The notes: generated by a model not told the origin, from the letters alone. A stretch of DNA of 64,000 nucleotides from Mermis nigrescens (GCA_036768485.1 JAVLUZ010000151.1:1869330-1933329); one strand, 5' to 3'; shown: positions 24,395 to 37,980, numbered from the stretch's first letter. Program-made: numbers and translations.

Positions 24395-27117
24395 AGAGAA
24401 AGTGTGATTTTTAGCAGATTTTGCGACTTTAGGTAGCTTTCTTCCTAGTCCCCTCCTTTTACACCATTAATAATCAACAATTTCAAGTATATTCATCTTT
24501 TTTGTTCCATCGGAGCAATTTCCTTTGCTAGTGCCCTACTTTTAATTAGCATGATTTGAGTACATCAGTCAGTAAACACCTATAGTAACATGCCACAATA
24601 ATGACAGCAGTCCAAGAACGCGGAAAAGAATATTGTTCTTAACATCAGCATTATCCTTTTTAATAAACGACATACTTACATTATTTAAACAGATCAAAGT
24701 TTTTCAGCAGCTCAAATTTGGAAGTAAAATCAATTTGTAGTATAAACTACATATTAACAACAAATAAATAGTGCAAGATTTACACAACTTCTGGTTTAGA
24801 GAAAACTAACAGTCAGATCCCCAATTCTGATTTTACGTAGAACATTTTGAGAAAAATTGAGCTTTCGCAAGGCTCTAAAATAAATCAGAATATGCAGTGT
24901 AAACTTTACACAAGCACAAAGTGTAAAGCAGATTTTAGTCGGATTCGTAATTCTAATGACAAATCTGTTACGAGAAACTTGAGTCTCCACAATAACCCGA
25001 AAACAAATAAACATCAGTTTTAAACTACTTGACATCACTGTTGAGTGTAAGCAAACGCGCTCAACTGGCGTCTCACATTTGATTCCTGGTACATTTTTAG
25101 ACTTCAGAAAAATCAAGCTTCTGCAAGGCTCTAGAACTGAAGTTATTATGCAGTGTAGACTTTACATAACCACAGAGTGTAGAGAAAATTTTCAATCGAA
25201 TTCGTAATTCTGATATTACTCTGTTATTACGATCAACATTTAGGAGAAAAATTCAGTGATCCACAATGGCCCGAGGACAAAGAAATATCAGATGTAAAAC
25301 ACTTTACACCACTTATTGAGTGCAAACAAACTGGCGTATCACATTTGATTTCTGGTTCATTTAAAGACTCTGGCGTATCACATTTGATTTCTGGTTCATT
25401 TTTAGACTTGAGATTATGTCCAGACTCATAACCCAGAACTTGGCAAAAAAGAAGACAGACACACGTTCAACTCCCCCATTTTTTTTACTTCTACACCGCC
25501 CGAAAAAACTAAATATTGATGTAAACAAACGCTATTCGCTGTGACGCGTACCCTTTAGAAAATATATTTCATTTTTATGTCATTCGACCTCGCTCGACTT
25601 CTGAACAGAGAAAGTGGCGAACAATAAAATGGACAAAACTTTTCCACGGTCCACCACATTGTAAACCTTAAAAATCTGGACCTAACGCGCCTCTTGAGTG
25701 TGAATAAATTCGGTTCGGGCCAGTTTGTAGCCCTTTGATTGTAGTACGTTTGTGTGTGCCAAAGTTATGTTCCGCCAAATATTTGGTATGATTTATCAAT
25801 CAAAATACGAAAAAAACTGTTTTTTCGCCCATTTTACACCTCAGATTTCGAACTTTACACCCCCATAAACGACTCAATATTACGCTTTTTGAACGCGGCT
25901 TGCTTCGACGTGTAGGACGTGTAGCCCTTAGGAGTTACTTTTAGTTATATTTTATTCAATTCATCCCTACTCATGTACGAAAAAGTTGGCAGAGAAATCT
26001 TGGACAAAATCTGTTTTTTTTACACATCCACTAGAGTGTATAGTTTAAACCCCTGGTAGTAATTACGTATTGATTGTATAAAAGTTTGCTGGTAAGCACA
26101 AGATAGCTCTTATCCAGTGCACATTTCTGTCAGAAAAAAATTTCCTAAAACTCATAACCGGAGCTGTTGACAGACATAAACAAGTCGAAAACTCGATCAA
26201 AATGTGTCTTTTTTCACCTTCAGATTTTCGCAATCTTTACACTCCCATCTCGAGAACTAAAGCGAAATTCAAAAAACAAAAAAGTGTCATCTACAGAACC
26301 TAAAGAGCTGAATAAGTCAAATGAAGTGCATGGCTTTGCCAGAAGAATTTAAAAATGAAAAAAATAGTATCCAGAAGACTTGAACCCATTATTCTTTTCT
26401 TGAATCCATATGCGAGAACGGATACGTCAGCCATTGCACCAACTCAACTTCGCAGCCAAGATTTCAGCTCGATTATACTTCAATATTAAAAAATATTCAT
26501 CATTCTGCTGAAGTTTAAGAATAGTGCATTTATGATAATAAAAATAATTGTCTATTAAAGACAGGTCAAAAACCTGTGAAATAAGAAAATCTGATCAAAC
26601 AATATGCAATACGGAGTAATCTATCGGCATTAGAAAACAGATGTATAATTCAAAGTTCACCTCTTCATTGCTCAACAAACACTGGCTGTAGGATGGTTTT
26701 AAAGTCAGATTCGTTATTTCAACCTTACGGAGAACATTTTTTTTATTTAAATTCATTTTCCACGACGCTCTGAGCGAAAAATTTTTTTAGTGTAAAGTTT
26801 ACACCTGCACTAATAACGCAATATTGACTGTAAAGAACAAAATAAATTTTGACGTGTAGCGCTTAGGACGAGGCACATTTTAAAGACAATTACCACGTTC
26901 TGTCTTTTTTTTCTTTTTTTCAACAACAATTTTATGTCCCAGATTCTTTACAATAAACCGCTTCTAAATTTGAAAACGTTACTTTGAAAAATAAAAAAAG
27001 GCGCCCTAGATTTTATAACCGTCTTTCCTCTTTGAAACCAATCAGACTGCATAGAATGTAAAATTGAGTTAGATATGCTTGTGCACATGAAAAAAATTTA
27101 AAAACTGTCTAATTTAC
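24395..27117 (-). repeat. right arm of the palindrome
   Basis: Inverse of the left arm, starting GCGACTTTAGGTAGCTTTC near the centre. The outer end is broken at 27117 by the CCCGGCGTTGCCCGG element. The spacer 23905-24395 holds a stretch with an AT-rich open frame (24064-24396) that I do not accept as a gene. Confidence 0.75.
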
Positions 27118-27930
27118 AGTCCTGAGCTACCCGGCGTTGCCCGGACCTAACTTAGGCCTGATAGCTATGTTGGAATTGAGATGTCTCTGTATTTTTTATT
27201 TCTCGGGACTTTTGCTGGTTCTGGGATATTTATAAATTGATAAAAACCATATTTTATTTTTGGATTTTTCTAAAAATGTTTTTTGTCAACCATTTTTTGG
27301 ATCAAATCCATATTTTTGACGTTACAGAATGGTTTTGGAAATTCTTTAGCCAAAATCATATTTTTGATGTTTTGGGATGTTTTGGTAAATTTTTTTGGTC
27401 AGACCCATATTTTTGATATTTTAGGATGTTTTGGAAATTTTTTGTCAAACCATATTATTTATGTTTTAAAAATTTTTTGTTTGTTATAGCAAAGTGTGTC
27501 ATATATCGCGTGATATCTTATGTCACTCTTATATGTTATAGCAGAGGGTATCTCCTATCTGATTTCACATCGTTGTACTGTACCAGCATTGCCCATCTTG
27601 AAGCAATATGTAGGCTGTATTACGTCCGATCCTATGTTATAACGCACGCAGCGGCAAAAGTAGCTTAACCTGGAAATAGTGTAAACTGAATTTATTCCGA
27701 TTTTCGAAATTTGGCAAAATAATCGGCCATGTCCCGAAATCGGCCATGCTTAAGCATAGGGACGCCTCCCGCTTCATTAGTGTACATAATGCATGATTAG
27801 GGTTAGTGAAATTTAAATATCGCCACTACACCCCCAGCCGTTAGGCCGAGCTCGGGCCAAAAGGTCAGCCCACCAAGTGTTATGGGGCCGGGCCAATCCC
27901 CGGCATACAAACACACTTTCACAAATATGT
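27117..27930 (+). mobile_element. second copy of the CCCGGCGTTGCCCGG element, one repeat unit
   Basis: Head ACCCGGCGTTGCCCGGACCT, one unit with ATATCGCGTGATATCTTATG and AAATCGGCCATGCTTAAGCA, tail CACTTTCACAAATATGTAGC. Compared with 12358-14010 it has a single unit rather than three. Confidence 0.6.
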
Positions 27931-28402
27931 AGCAGATATCGTTTTGGCGTTTTAGGACCATATTGTACTATGGAGGGCTTCTGAATAGTCCAGATGACAG
28001 CTACATATTTTATGAATAATCTCGTTGAATTTTTGAAGTTGTACTACCTAAGATTCAAGAAAGAAAAAAGTTTTATGCTATTCTGCGCACTTGCAATCGG
28101 AAATCAGTTTGTGTTATAAAGGGTATTATCGGTTACACCCCCATACCGGATATTCACAATTGTTCTGCTGAAATATCGCCTTTTTTGAGCAAATTTGTTT
28201 TGGAGTCTCTCGGAGCTCGAAACTAACACATTGTGATTGGTAGTCACTCGGTCTAACGGAATACAACCGACTAGTACCGTAGAAAGTTCCAGTCCATAGG
28301 CATAATTATACCAATTATTTTTCTTTTTCAATCAAGTTTTAGCCTTCGTATTGCCTAATTTTTCTAACAAAATTTCCTTTTTTCATTCTCGGCTGTCTGG
28401 AC

Positions 28403-28653
28403 CATAGGTGGGAGGCACCAAAGTTCTGGGGGGTGTGTGTGTGCAAGATTTTTCGAAATTTCACAAATGGCCTTAAAAATATAGCGTAAAAAAACACTTT
28501 TTCAACAATTCTTATTGAGCACTATCCATTAGTATTAAAAATTGCGATGAAACAAAATTTTTTAAAACTGAATTCTGGGGGGTATTTTGGCTTCTGAAGA
28601 TGTATTTTGGTTTGGGCTGCATACCCTAGCCCACCCCCTCACGCCCAGGTATA
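28403..28653 (+). mobile_element. D1 element with 8-base target duplication
   Basis: Starts CATAGGTGGGAGGCACC. Flanks GTCTGGAC (28395-28402) and GTCTGAAC (28654-28661) match in seven of eight positions. Confidence 0.75.
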
Positions 28654-29329
28654 GTCTGAACCCTCTGAACTCCCCGTGTGCCTATCTGGTCTAGAGACAT
28701 TGTTAAGACAAGCAGAACAAAAATCGAGTTTTTATTCACATCTCTACTGGCATTTTGAATTGAAGCAGACGAGTAATATTGAATCGGCATGAATAGGTGG
28801 AATATTTTGGCTGATTCATGCTTATAAACTCAGAGCTGAAGCATTATAAAGAGAAATAACAATGGTATACTTAGCCGACACAAAGTGTCGCCTTTTCTAA
28901 TTTAATGGAACTGGCTGTTAAAAATTTTTGTCATTCCTAATGTCCTTGTCTCCCAAAAAATCTTTGTACATGCACAAAAACCTTCAGAATGCTTCGTACA
29001 AGCAGATCCTCTTCTATAGGTGCATGTACTATCATATTACCTGGCAATGACCATAGCTTCAGCCCTTCCAAGTATGAGCTCTCAAAGATTAATTAGTCCC
29101 CCAAAGGTAGCTAGCTTTGGCTAGATATAAGTAATAATTTTATTTGGTTTTCAATCGTTTCCCCCATAATTTTTCAAATCAGTGCGTTTAAATGGCCTTT
29201 CAACTCGACTTGCCCTAAAATTAATCAATTATGTGCTTCGGCGTAAAGCGCCTGAAATTACACATTTCCTAGTTTCTCATTCAGCCTACTCTCTCTATAT
29301 GGATAAACTATGTTTGTGATTAATGCATT

Positions 29330-30890
29330 TGCATCCTGACCTTACGGAACATATTTTGAAAAAATTCACACTTAGTGCAAACTTTACACAACAACTGGGT
29401 GAGGAGAAAACTAACACCCAGATTCGTAATTTTGACGTTATGTAGAACATTTTGGAAAAATTAAGCTTCCGCAAGGCTCTAGAAGTTAAATTAATTTTTA
29501 CTGTAAACTTTAAACAACCACAGAGTGTAAAGAAGATTTTAGTCGGATTTATAATTTTGATATTACTCTGATATTACGATCAACATTTATGAAAAAAATA
29601 AGATTCCACAAAATAGCCCAAAGACAATTTAAGAATATATGTAAACCTTTTTACACCACTGTTGAGTGTAAACAAACGCGCCGAACTGGCGTGCCGCGCT
29701 TGATTCCTGGTGCGTTAGTAGAATTGAGATCATGTCCAGATTCATAAATGGAAAGTTAGCAGAAAAAAACAAGACTAAAACACGTGAATACACCCAATCT
29801 TTGACTTTACATCTTCCGAAAAAGCTAAATATTGATGTAAATGTACACAATTTGCTGTGACGTATACCAATTAGAAAGTACTTTTATTTTTATTTCATTC
29901 GACTTTTCCCAACATTTAAACGGAGAAAGTGGCGAACTAAAAAAGAGAAACACGTATTTTTCCACTATTCACCACAACTTCAAAAATCTGAACCTAACTC
30001 CACATTGAGTGTATACGAATTCGATTTAGGCCAGTTTGTAGCCTTTAAATCGTAGTACGTTTTTATGTGGAAAACATCTCTTTGGCAAAATATTTGCGAT
30101 ATTTATAAATCAAAATAAAAAAAACGTTCTCTTTCGCCTAGTTTACACAACTGATTTCAAACTTTAAAATACCAAAAATAACTCAATATTGCATTTGTTA
30201 CACGCAGTTCACTTCAACGTGTAGAATCTAAAAGGTACTTTTATTTGAATTTTATTCAATTTATCCTGACTTATAGGCGGAAAAGTTGGCAGAAAAATTT
30301 TAAGCGAAATCGGTTTTTTACAACATCCACTAGAGTGTGAAGTTTAAACCCCTAGATCTAAGTCCGTATTGAGCGTTCAAAAGTTTGCTGTTAAGCAGAA
30401 AGTAGCCCATAAACCGTAGTACATTTCTATCAGAAAAAAATTTCTTTCGACTCATAACCGGAGTTGCGGCAGACATAAGCAAGTAGAAAACCCCACCAAA
30501 ACGTGTTTTTCACCCCCCGGATTTCCACACTCTTTACACTCCCACTCGAGAACTAATGCTAAATTCAAAAACGAAAGAGTACTTTTTTAGAGAATTTCAT
30601 TCTCTGCAATTCTAGATTATTAAATTGTGGGAGGCAATGGCGCTGAATTGTCTAAAAATGTTCTTAGTAAACATCAAAATTTTTATATCTTATAGCGTAA
30701 CGCCGAAACTTTACACGCTTATTGCACACTTGGTATTGAGTGTAATTAAAGAAAAAAGGGCGCATAATCTTTTTTATATCTATTTTTTAAAAAATCGCTT
30801 AATACAGAAGTGTCCCAGTGTTGCTAGGGGGTGAGGTGGACACAAAATTCGCACCTCGCTGTGATAAACATATAAGAAAAAAGTAGGCCA
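29330..30890 (-). repeat. third, partial copy of the palindrome unit
   Basis: Same orientation as the right arm (CTCATAACCGGAGTTGCGGC at 30450 against CTCATAACCGGAGCTGTTGA at 26150). It extends further outward than the right arm, matching sequence left of 21440 such as TGTGATAAACATATAAGAAAAAA near 30857. The true unit is therefore longer than the arms, and the right arm was cut by a later insertion. Confidence 0.65.
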
Positions 30891-32525
30891 AGTATATTAT
30901 AGGTACGCGCTACCTATGATGAGCGATGCGCTCCTTGGAAAGCGCATCATCATATAATGAACTTCACATTCAAAACGCGTTTATTGTTGATGCACGTATC
31001 AGAAGTTAGCGAAAAAAGGAGATACGAAATCTCTTTCTAAAGTAGATAGTTAAGAATTTATGAATTGAGAATTTCGGCTTGCAAAATTAGCGCATCGATT
31101 TTGTATTCTAGGCACTATCTTAGTTATTGTTTAGATTATTTTAACAAAAATTTGAAATATCTAAATATCTAAAATGCGGGGGATTTTTAGTTCAAGAAAC
31201 ATGTTGCATACTACATTATGCATGTAGAAGAAACTAATTCTTTCTTCGATTTTTTGCATTCTACGGCTTTTTTATTATTTTACGATATAATCAATAAGCT
31301 TGAAAACCCTTTTATTTACAAGTGAATGGAAATTAAGCATGAATTTAAAATATATAAAAACGTAAATAAATGAATTACACCTTTTTAGTATTGAGACAAA
31401 TCAAAATAAATAATGAATGAAGCTAGAATATTAAGGAGATTTACATAAGCTCATTTGATGACTAATGCAGAAATTTAAGCCAGAGATTATATTATTTAGT
31501 TGCCAAAGTAATGTGGTTTCTATTTAATGTCATTGATTGATGAATTATGTATTAATTGATGCTTTTTAATCTGCTAATGTGCATCCGGAGTCTTTAAGTA
31601 GGTGCACATTTTCTTAGATTTTTACCTCATTCGCCTATGATTTTTCATGTGCATCCGAAGTCTTTCAGAAAGTGCACGTTTTTCCTAGATTTTTCACATT
31701 ACCTCGTCATTATATTATTTAAATCTACTCTGATGATTTCGCGTTGATTCACCTGTTTATATGAACAAATAATGCGTTGTTTCTTTTATTTTTATTTTTC
31801 TGTATACTTTGATTTTTGCTCTACTATTTATTATCATGTTTTCTTTTGAAGCAGTCTATCCGCCTAGACTGGTGCCGCTAGGTTACAATTAAAGTCAGAG
31901 GATTAAAGGCACGAAACTGTAGCAACCTACTTCCTCTTTGATGACCTCACTTGTCTACATTTTTTTCGCTGTATGTAATCCTGCTTACTTTTTCACGCTT
32001 CAGTCTTGCATCTCGTAAAACCTGTCATCTCTCATAATATAATTTTTTAGGTACATTTGTGCTTTTTCTCGCGTCTTTCTGTTTCTTTCATACTAATAGC
32101 ATGCTGCACTTCTACGTATGTCTTTTTTCTTTTTATTTACTTATTCATTATTATCATTTTTCCCTAAATTATCCGTTTTTCGTTTTTGTGCCGTATTGAT
32201 GACTTCCTATTATTTACATGGTTTAGACGTACCTATGCATCTTTCTGTTACCTGTCTGCTATGAACCAACTACGTTATTCTTGTACTACGAGCGGTACAG
32301 AAGGACTAACTTATCTAAGATCAACTAGCATAGGCAAAGTAGGTGGAGTAAAGCAACTTTCCGGTTGATCGAAATTTTTATCTTGCCTTCAAGCTCATCA
32401 AGCACGGGATTTATATCTAAGTATTCAAAATAACACAAACATCATATCATGCAGAATTCTCAGAGCTATCAGAATGTGTCACGAACTACCTTTTCGAGAT
32501 ATCGATCCTGTCGAAAAGCCAGGTG
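30891..32525. other. gene-poor stretch with a small tandem duplication
   Basis: No supported gene. At 31578-31700 a block of about 70 bases with GTGCATCCG, AGTCTTT and GTGCAC followed by CTAGATTTTT is present twice in tandem. Confidence 0.5.
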
Positions 32526-32529
32526 TAGT

Positions 32530-32690
32530 CCCAACATGGCTACCGTCCCAACGGTGGCAATGTTGGGACTTGTGGTGACAATCTTGGGACTCGTGGTGAC
32601 AATCTTGAGTCTCGTGGTGGCAATTTGGGGGCTGATAGAACTGTTGGGATGTTGGCAATGTTGGGACAGTGGCCATGTTGGGATACGACC
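32530..32690. repeat. short minisatellite with TTGGGAC / GGTGRCAAT units
   Basis: About nine imperfect units of 17-21 bases containing TTGGGACTYGTGGTGACAATC-like sequence. The apparent hydrophobic open frame here follows from the repeat. Confidence 0.75.
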
Positions 32691-32957
32691 ACAGGTGGGC
32701 AGCACCAAAATTCTTGAGGGGAATGCAAGATTTTTTAAAGGTAAAAAAATGGTCTTATAAATGGTAGCTATGACAAAAAACACCATTTTTCGACGTTTCT
32801 CATTGAGCACTATCCATTAGCATCAAAAAATTCGAAAAAACCTAGAAAAAACAAGCGAAAATTGAATTCTGGGGAGGGTTTTTCAAATTTCTGAGGGTAT
32901 TCGGCCTTCTGGGGTTGCGTACCCCCCCCCCCCTAAACACCCCCCTCAACACGTGTG
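32690..32957 (+). mobile_element. D1 element with perfect 8-base target duplication
   Basis: Starts CACAGGTGGGCAGCACC, ends AACACGTGTG, with GATACGAC on both sides (32682-32689 and 32958-32965). Inserted at the edge of the minisatellite. Confidence 0.85.
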
Positions 32958-33830
32958 GATACGACCAAAAGCCATAGGCCTCTAAGTGAAACCACCTTTT
33001 TGATCGAAATACTTTGCACATGTTAAATTCTTTTTATTGAAATTTTTTATCTAAAAGTACGGGGTCTAAATCACAGAAAACTTAATAGAAAGAATGATCC
33101 TAGATAGAAAATGGACAAATTTTAATAATCTGCAAATGTTTGACGTTTTTCGCTGTTTTTCGGCCGTCTCAAAAGTGCCTTCGTTGACAAATAGTGCCGT
33201 GGAGAAATGAGACAAAATGAAGACCAAAGATGGATGAAAAATGGAGATTTTCTTCAAAAGTATTTAAAATTGACTAGAAACTGTAAAATAACGTAGTTTT
33301 AGCGCTATTTCAGCATGTATACCACTTTCTGAGGTCATTTCGGCTAAAAAACTCAATTTCCGACCTGCTCCGCCGATCGGTCATGCTATGCATCCATAAT
33401 CATTACTATGAAAAGCATTTACACTTGCATTTACACTTGGCATGAAGCGACTCTGATGTCACTAAATGACCTTCAAAAATCGCTGTCTTGCTACTAAAAT
33501 TTATAAATATTACTTACTACGATCTGCAACCACTGATTTGAAATTTTAAACTGAGGTGGAAACTTTGCCATTTATTCAAGGCTTCAGAATGGGAAGAAAG
33601 CATAGAGAGTTGGTCAGGACTCAAAAATTTTTCGGAAAATGAGTTAATAAGTAAGAAAAACTGACAAAATAGGATTGAATCATCAATTGTTAACAAATCG
33701 TAGGATAGAGCAACCTACATTTAGATGGCTAGATGGAATGACGAAACTTTTACCCTAATTTTTTGTGGTTCAGTGGAGATGTTATATTTTGAATTTTTAA
33801 GCAAGGAAAGAATAGTTGCTTGCTTTTCAG

Positions 33831-33934
33831 TTTTCACGACTGGATTCAAGAACAGCTCAGCCATAGCTAAAGGACACAACAAAGTGTTAGGGAATATGAC
33901 GAATTTCATGATTTTGCTCAATGAACATGGTGAG
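33831..33934 (+). CDS. candidate exon of the mucin-like membrane gene
   Basis: Strong acceptor GCTTGCTTTTCAG, open in one frame only, and strong donor G/GTGAGTG. It encodes a short segment with NSS and NMT sequons. Its end phase (1) does not fit the next candidate exon at 34425 (phase 0), so an exon may be missing or one of the two may be false. Confidence 0.35.
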
Positions 33935-34424
33935 TGATTGCAGAATAAATTATTTGATACACATGCAAGATTTCATGTACCGCAAAAAGAAGTGTTGGAG
34001 TATAACACAAAAAACAATCTTATTTTCTCCTTTACCGGTATGCATCTTAAGCGTTTTGCACCTAAATCACGCTTAGGAAACCATACTACATCATAATTTT
34101 GCAACATTTTTAGAATTTCATCTGGCAACAGATTTCCAGAAAATGACAGTCTTTCATATACTCCATACCTTGTACACATGTACGTACATTTATGATGGTC
34201 TATAATTCAACCAAGATTAGGCTATCATGCAAAAAGACACTTCAGAATAGATATATGAATTGAGAAGAATGTGGAATAAATATATTTTTTCCTCATATGA
34301 ATGATTTGTGAATAGGTGCGTATATTTAAGTAGTAATAGCACCAAGATTCATTAACTCTTCAGATAATATAACTTCAAAGATCAATCTCAATGACTTCCT
34401 GTTAGAAGAAAACTAGTGTTTCAG

Positions 34425-34607
34425 CCGCCCTATGACGAACTGAAGAATGTCAGTGGCATAATGGAAATGATATGCAAAAAGATGCGTTTCTGCCAGTTTG
34501 TTAATATAACTGGACCGTGCGTTTGGACCAGGCAGAAATGTCAGCAACACCATTCATTCAATATTGTGAAGCCTGGCTTGCATTGTCCGACTGAGTCACT
34601 TCATTGA
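34425..34607 (+). CDS. candidate Cys-rich exon before the Thr-rich stalk
   Basis: Acceptor AGTGTTTCAG, then an open frame PPYDELKNVSGIMEM with Cys pairs (ICKKMRFC, CVWTRQKC), ending in TGA at 34605. The Thr-rich frame that follows is in a different register and overlaps this end, so a one-base change near 34580-34605 would be needed to connect them. Confidence 0.4.
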   Translation, partial: PPYDELKNVSGIMEMICKKMRFCQFVNITGPCVWTRQKCQQHHSFNIVKPGLHCPTESLH

Positions 34608-35022
34608 CTGTATCGGTTGCACACCACCTACGACTGCAACATCAACAACCACAATGTCCTCAACGTCGACAACAACCCCAACGACATTGACAACGACATC
34701 GACAACATCAACATTGACAATGACGTCGACGACGTCAACTTCGACAATGACGTCCACGACGATCAGCTTCGACGACAACCCCAACGACATCGACAACAAC
34801 ATCGACAACGACATCAATGACGTTAACATCGACAACTGTTAACATTGACGTGCGACGATGGCATCAACAACAACAACTAGTACCACAACGTCGACATCCA
34901 CCAGTTCATCATTGTCAACGGCCATATCTACTACCGCAACAGCAATTACCGTCAAAACATCGTCGCCTACAATCGCCATAAAATCTGCGCTCGGAAGCAT
35001 CAACGTGATGACATTCTGTTAA
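34590..35022 (+). pseudogene. Thr/Ser-rich mucin-like stalk with frame breaks
   Basis: Codons ACA/ACG/TCG/TCA dominate for over 400 bases. The Thr/Ser reading runs in one frame to about 34762, continues in another to about 34845, then returns to the first (from STTTTSTTTSTSTSSS) to a TAA at 35020 with AATAAA at 35027. The other frames read Asp/Asn-rich. Two compensating indels in a repeat could be real decay or assembly error. Heavily O-glycosylated stalks look like this before a membrane anchor. Confidence 0.45.
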
Positions 35023-35880
35023 TAGCAATAAATATTAGAAGCTAATGTCCTGCAATTGGGTATCAGAATTTGCTGACTGGGGAGCAAAACACCAACCTTC
35101 CTAAAATCCATCAAAAATAGTTCAAAAGTCCGTTTGTCATGTATTAGAGTAGCGTTGTTTGCTGTCCTTTGATATATCCTGGACCCCAATGCACCAATTC
35201 AATAGTTCAGTAGTTCAATAGATCAATAGTATCCGGTCGCAGCACGCACTATTAATTTTAGTGCCTAAAGATCCTTCTTTCACTATTCTCATTGTCCTAC
35301 TACTAACTTCGTGAGTGTAGTCGATGCTTTGTCGGAATTTTCTTACTATTGAATCATTAAAGTAGATATCGATAGTCAATGGAGCAACTGGGCCGGACAT
35401 GGGATAATTAAAAAAGTATTGGAATTTTTTAAATAACAAAGGCGTATCTACTGCCTAAAATTCTTTAGAGAAATTAAATGCGAAAATCCGGTCGGCGCAA
35501 AGCCTCGGAAAACTTGATTAATTGTGGCTGAAGGTTAAAATCACTGAAATCTTTGCAGCTCTCTTTCGTGTTCCAATGCTTGAGGCCAAGCAGAACGTTG
35601 CTAAATGACAAGGCGATACGCTTTTTCCAGAATTTTACCTTAAAATTAGACAAAAGGCAAATGAACAGTTTAAATTAATAAATGTCATTAACAGCTACTA
35701 TACCACGCAAAGCGCCGGAAAAAATTGGTAAATCGTGATAAGAAAAACTGGTTATGATGAATCATTAAAAAATTGCATATTCATTATTTTTGTCGCCAAC
35801 TATGATGGACTGACGTAGGCGACCCTTCTTCCTCCCCTCTGAATCCATCACTTGTGCTATCGAGACAATATTTGTTATAG

Positions 35881-36087
35881 GAAAAACAGGGCGGTGGCCA
35901 TATAATAGTTATCGTTGTGGTTAGCGTGATAGTATTGATAATTTTGGCGGTAGTTGCGTTGCTGCTCCTACAGAAAAAGAAGCCGTCGCCGAAAGTCATT
36001 TTGCCTGCTGCTAAAACCGGCAAAAAAAACAAAACATCTTTAAGTTGCATAAGTTACTTTTCTCATATTAATATTCACTTATTTCAA
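35881..36087 (+). CDS. transmembrane exon of the mucin-like protein
   Basis: Acceptor TTTGTTATAG, 69 codons, phase 0 to 0, donor CAA/GTAGAA. The frame starts EKQGGG, then about 24 hydrophobic residues (HIIVIVVVSVIVLIILAVVA...) and a basic stop-transfer QKKKPSPK. This is a single-pass anchor with the cytoplasmic side C-terminal. It could connect from the Thr-rich exon through a phase 0 donor AAC/GTGATG at 35003, which is inference. Confidence 0.5.
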
Positions 36088-36760
36088 GTAGAAATGCTAC
36101 TCAATGCTGAATCTATTTTCTGCTGAAATTTAAGGGGAAACATCCAAAGACTTACATTATTTATGAAGCACTGGAGTCGCATTTTGATTTCTCAGGTGCG
36201 ATAAGAAAATATAAGAAAGCACGTTTCGCCTCTGGAGGTTTTGATGTTTCGTTACAATTCAGTCACCCTTCAACGATTATGTACCTACTTAATGTTTCCT
36301 ATATCTGATAAAACGCTTATTCTGTTAATATACCTACATCGTATTAGCAAGCTTTCAGACTGATGATAATTGAGCAAACTGCGTTTTACACAAGTTTGGG
36401 CATAAATTTTAAAAAACTTGGTGTCCGGCAATAAGCCGACAGATTGCGATTATAGCATTGATTTGAAATATGATTATCGTAATTATAATAATAAAATTCA
36501 TATGATTAGTTTCGAGAATATTCTTAAAACTCATGCCCAAAATTAGGAGAAACAGATTATAATCATGTAAGTAAGCCGCAAAAATTATTAGATAAATATG
36601 CCTTACTAACTAGTTAAGTTGACTCCATAAATGATCTTCGTCTGTTTCACTACATAGAGAGTTGCGATTTCCTCTTTATTCCACACAAATTGAGCTACGA
36701 AAGTGGCCTAGAAGTTAGATGCAGTAATGCCTGCTAAGTGTAAAAGAGCACCCCTATAAC

Positions 36761-37036
36761 CACACCTGGGCGTGGGTGAGTTTAGGGTATGCAGTATGCA
36801 CCCACGAGAAAATCGAATACCCCTTCCCAAGAAAACCAAAATACTTCCCTCAGAAATCAATTTTTGAAAATTTTTCCGCTTTTTTTCGTAATTTTTTGAT
36901 GCCAATGGATAGTTCTCGATGAGAAATGTTGAAAAATGGTGTTTTTTTGCCATACCACCGTTTTGAGACCACTTTTTGACATTTAAAAACCTTGCACGCC
37001 CCCTCCCCACCAGGATTTTAGTGCTGCCCACGTATG
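36761..37036 (-). mobile_element. D1 element, minus orientation, perfect 8-base target duplication
   Basis: CACACCTGGGCGTGGGTGAG at the left and GTGCTGCCCACGTATG at the right. CCTATAAC flanks both ends (36753-36760 and 37037-37044). It lies in the presumed last intron of the membrane gene. Confidence 0.85.
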
Positions 37037-37980
37037 CCTATAACTCGACATCCTCTAGAATATCATTCCGATCGTATGAGTTTAAACCACTTTTGTAGTC
37101 ATTACAACGTTTTTTAAATTCGCAAGGTTATAGGAAACAGGATATCCCTTATCATTATTATCGGATTTCAACCGTTCCTGTTGGTCTGAATAAGGCAAAA
37201 CTGACAAAATCGCAAAAAACATGCCGAAAATTAAATTCTGAAGGTCAACCGTTTATTTCTACCCACGTAAGTGTGATAATAACTCGAAATATAGTGGCAC
37301 AGATTTTCTGCTTCTTCCCTCGAACCACGCGTAAGTCTTGAACTGAATGCGAACATCGCATTGCTTTTTGCTATATACTCGAAATCGAAATCTACTGAAA
37401 ATGCCTGTTTTTCGGGCTCGAGCATGGGTGCACGTCAAACCACCATATTTTGACGTTCTTCTGACGATGTTCTCTAATCTTGTAGAAAGTTTTTCGAAGA
37501 CATTTAATTGAAATAAACCAAATGTAGGATAATAGGGCTATTTGGCGCAAAAATCGATATATTTTAGCAAAAAGATTTGCTAATTAAGGTCGAAAGCATA
37601 TTCTCTGAGGTTTTATTGTACCAAAAATTCTTGAGGACTGCAGCATTTCGCGGGTGAGGTGTTAAAATCCTTCTGAGCGCCTAAGAAAATTATACGCGGT
37701 AATGACTAATAATAAATTTGAATTAGCAAGATCTTAATAGAATGAGTGATTGTTATCTTCTTTTTATTGTCATTTATCCTATATTAGTATGTTTTTATAT
37801 TCAAGCAACTTGGTTAATGAGGATGAGATACTGCGGACCTAAATCTGATTCTATAAAGGAGTGAACCATGAAAAATTTTTAGGGACGATATTATGTCGCT
37901 CACAATTTTTCTACGCCCCTGTTCCAAAATTATTAAAATCTGAATGATTAAATCATTTGCATTGTATTGTCGGTTTCATA

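Noticed and set aside
24064..24396. 110-codon hydrophobic frame at the palindrome centre
   Set aside because: AT-rich, not present in the third copy, no start or splice support.
32469..32810. Minus-strand frame with four His/Asp/Ser-rich repeats
   Set aside because: Antisense reading of the 18-base minisatellite and the D1 element.
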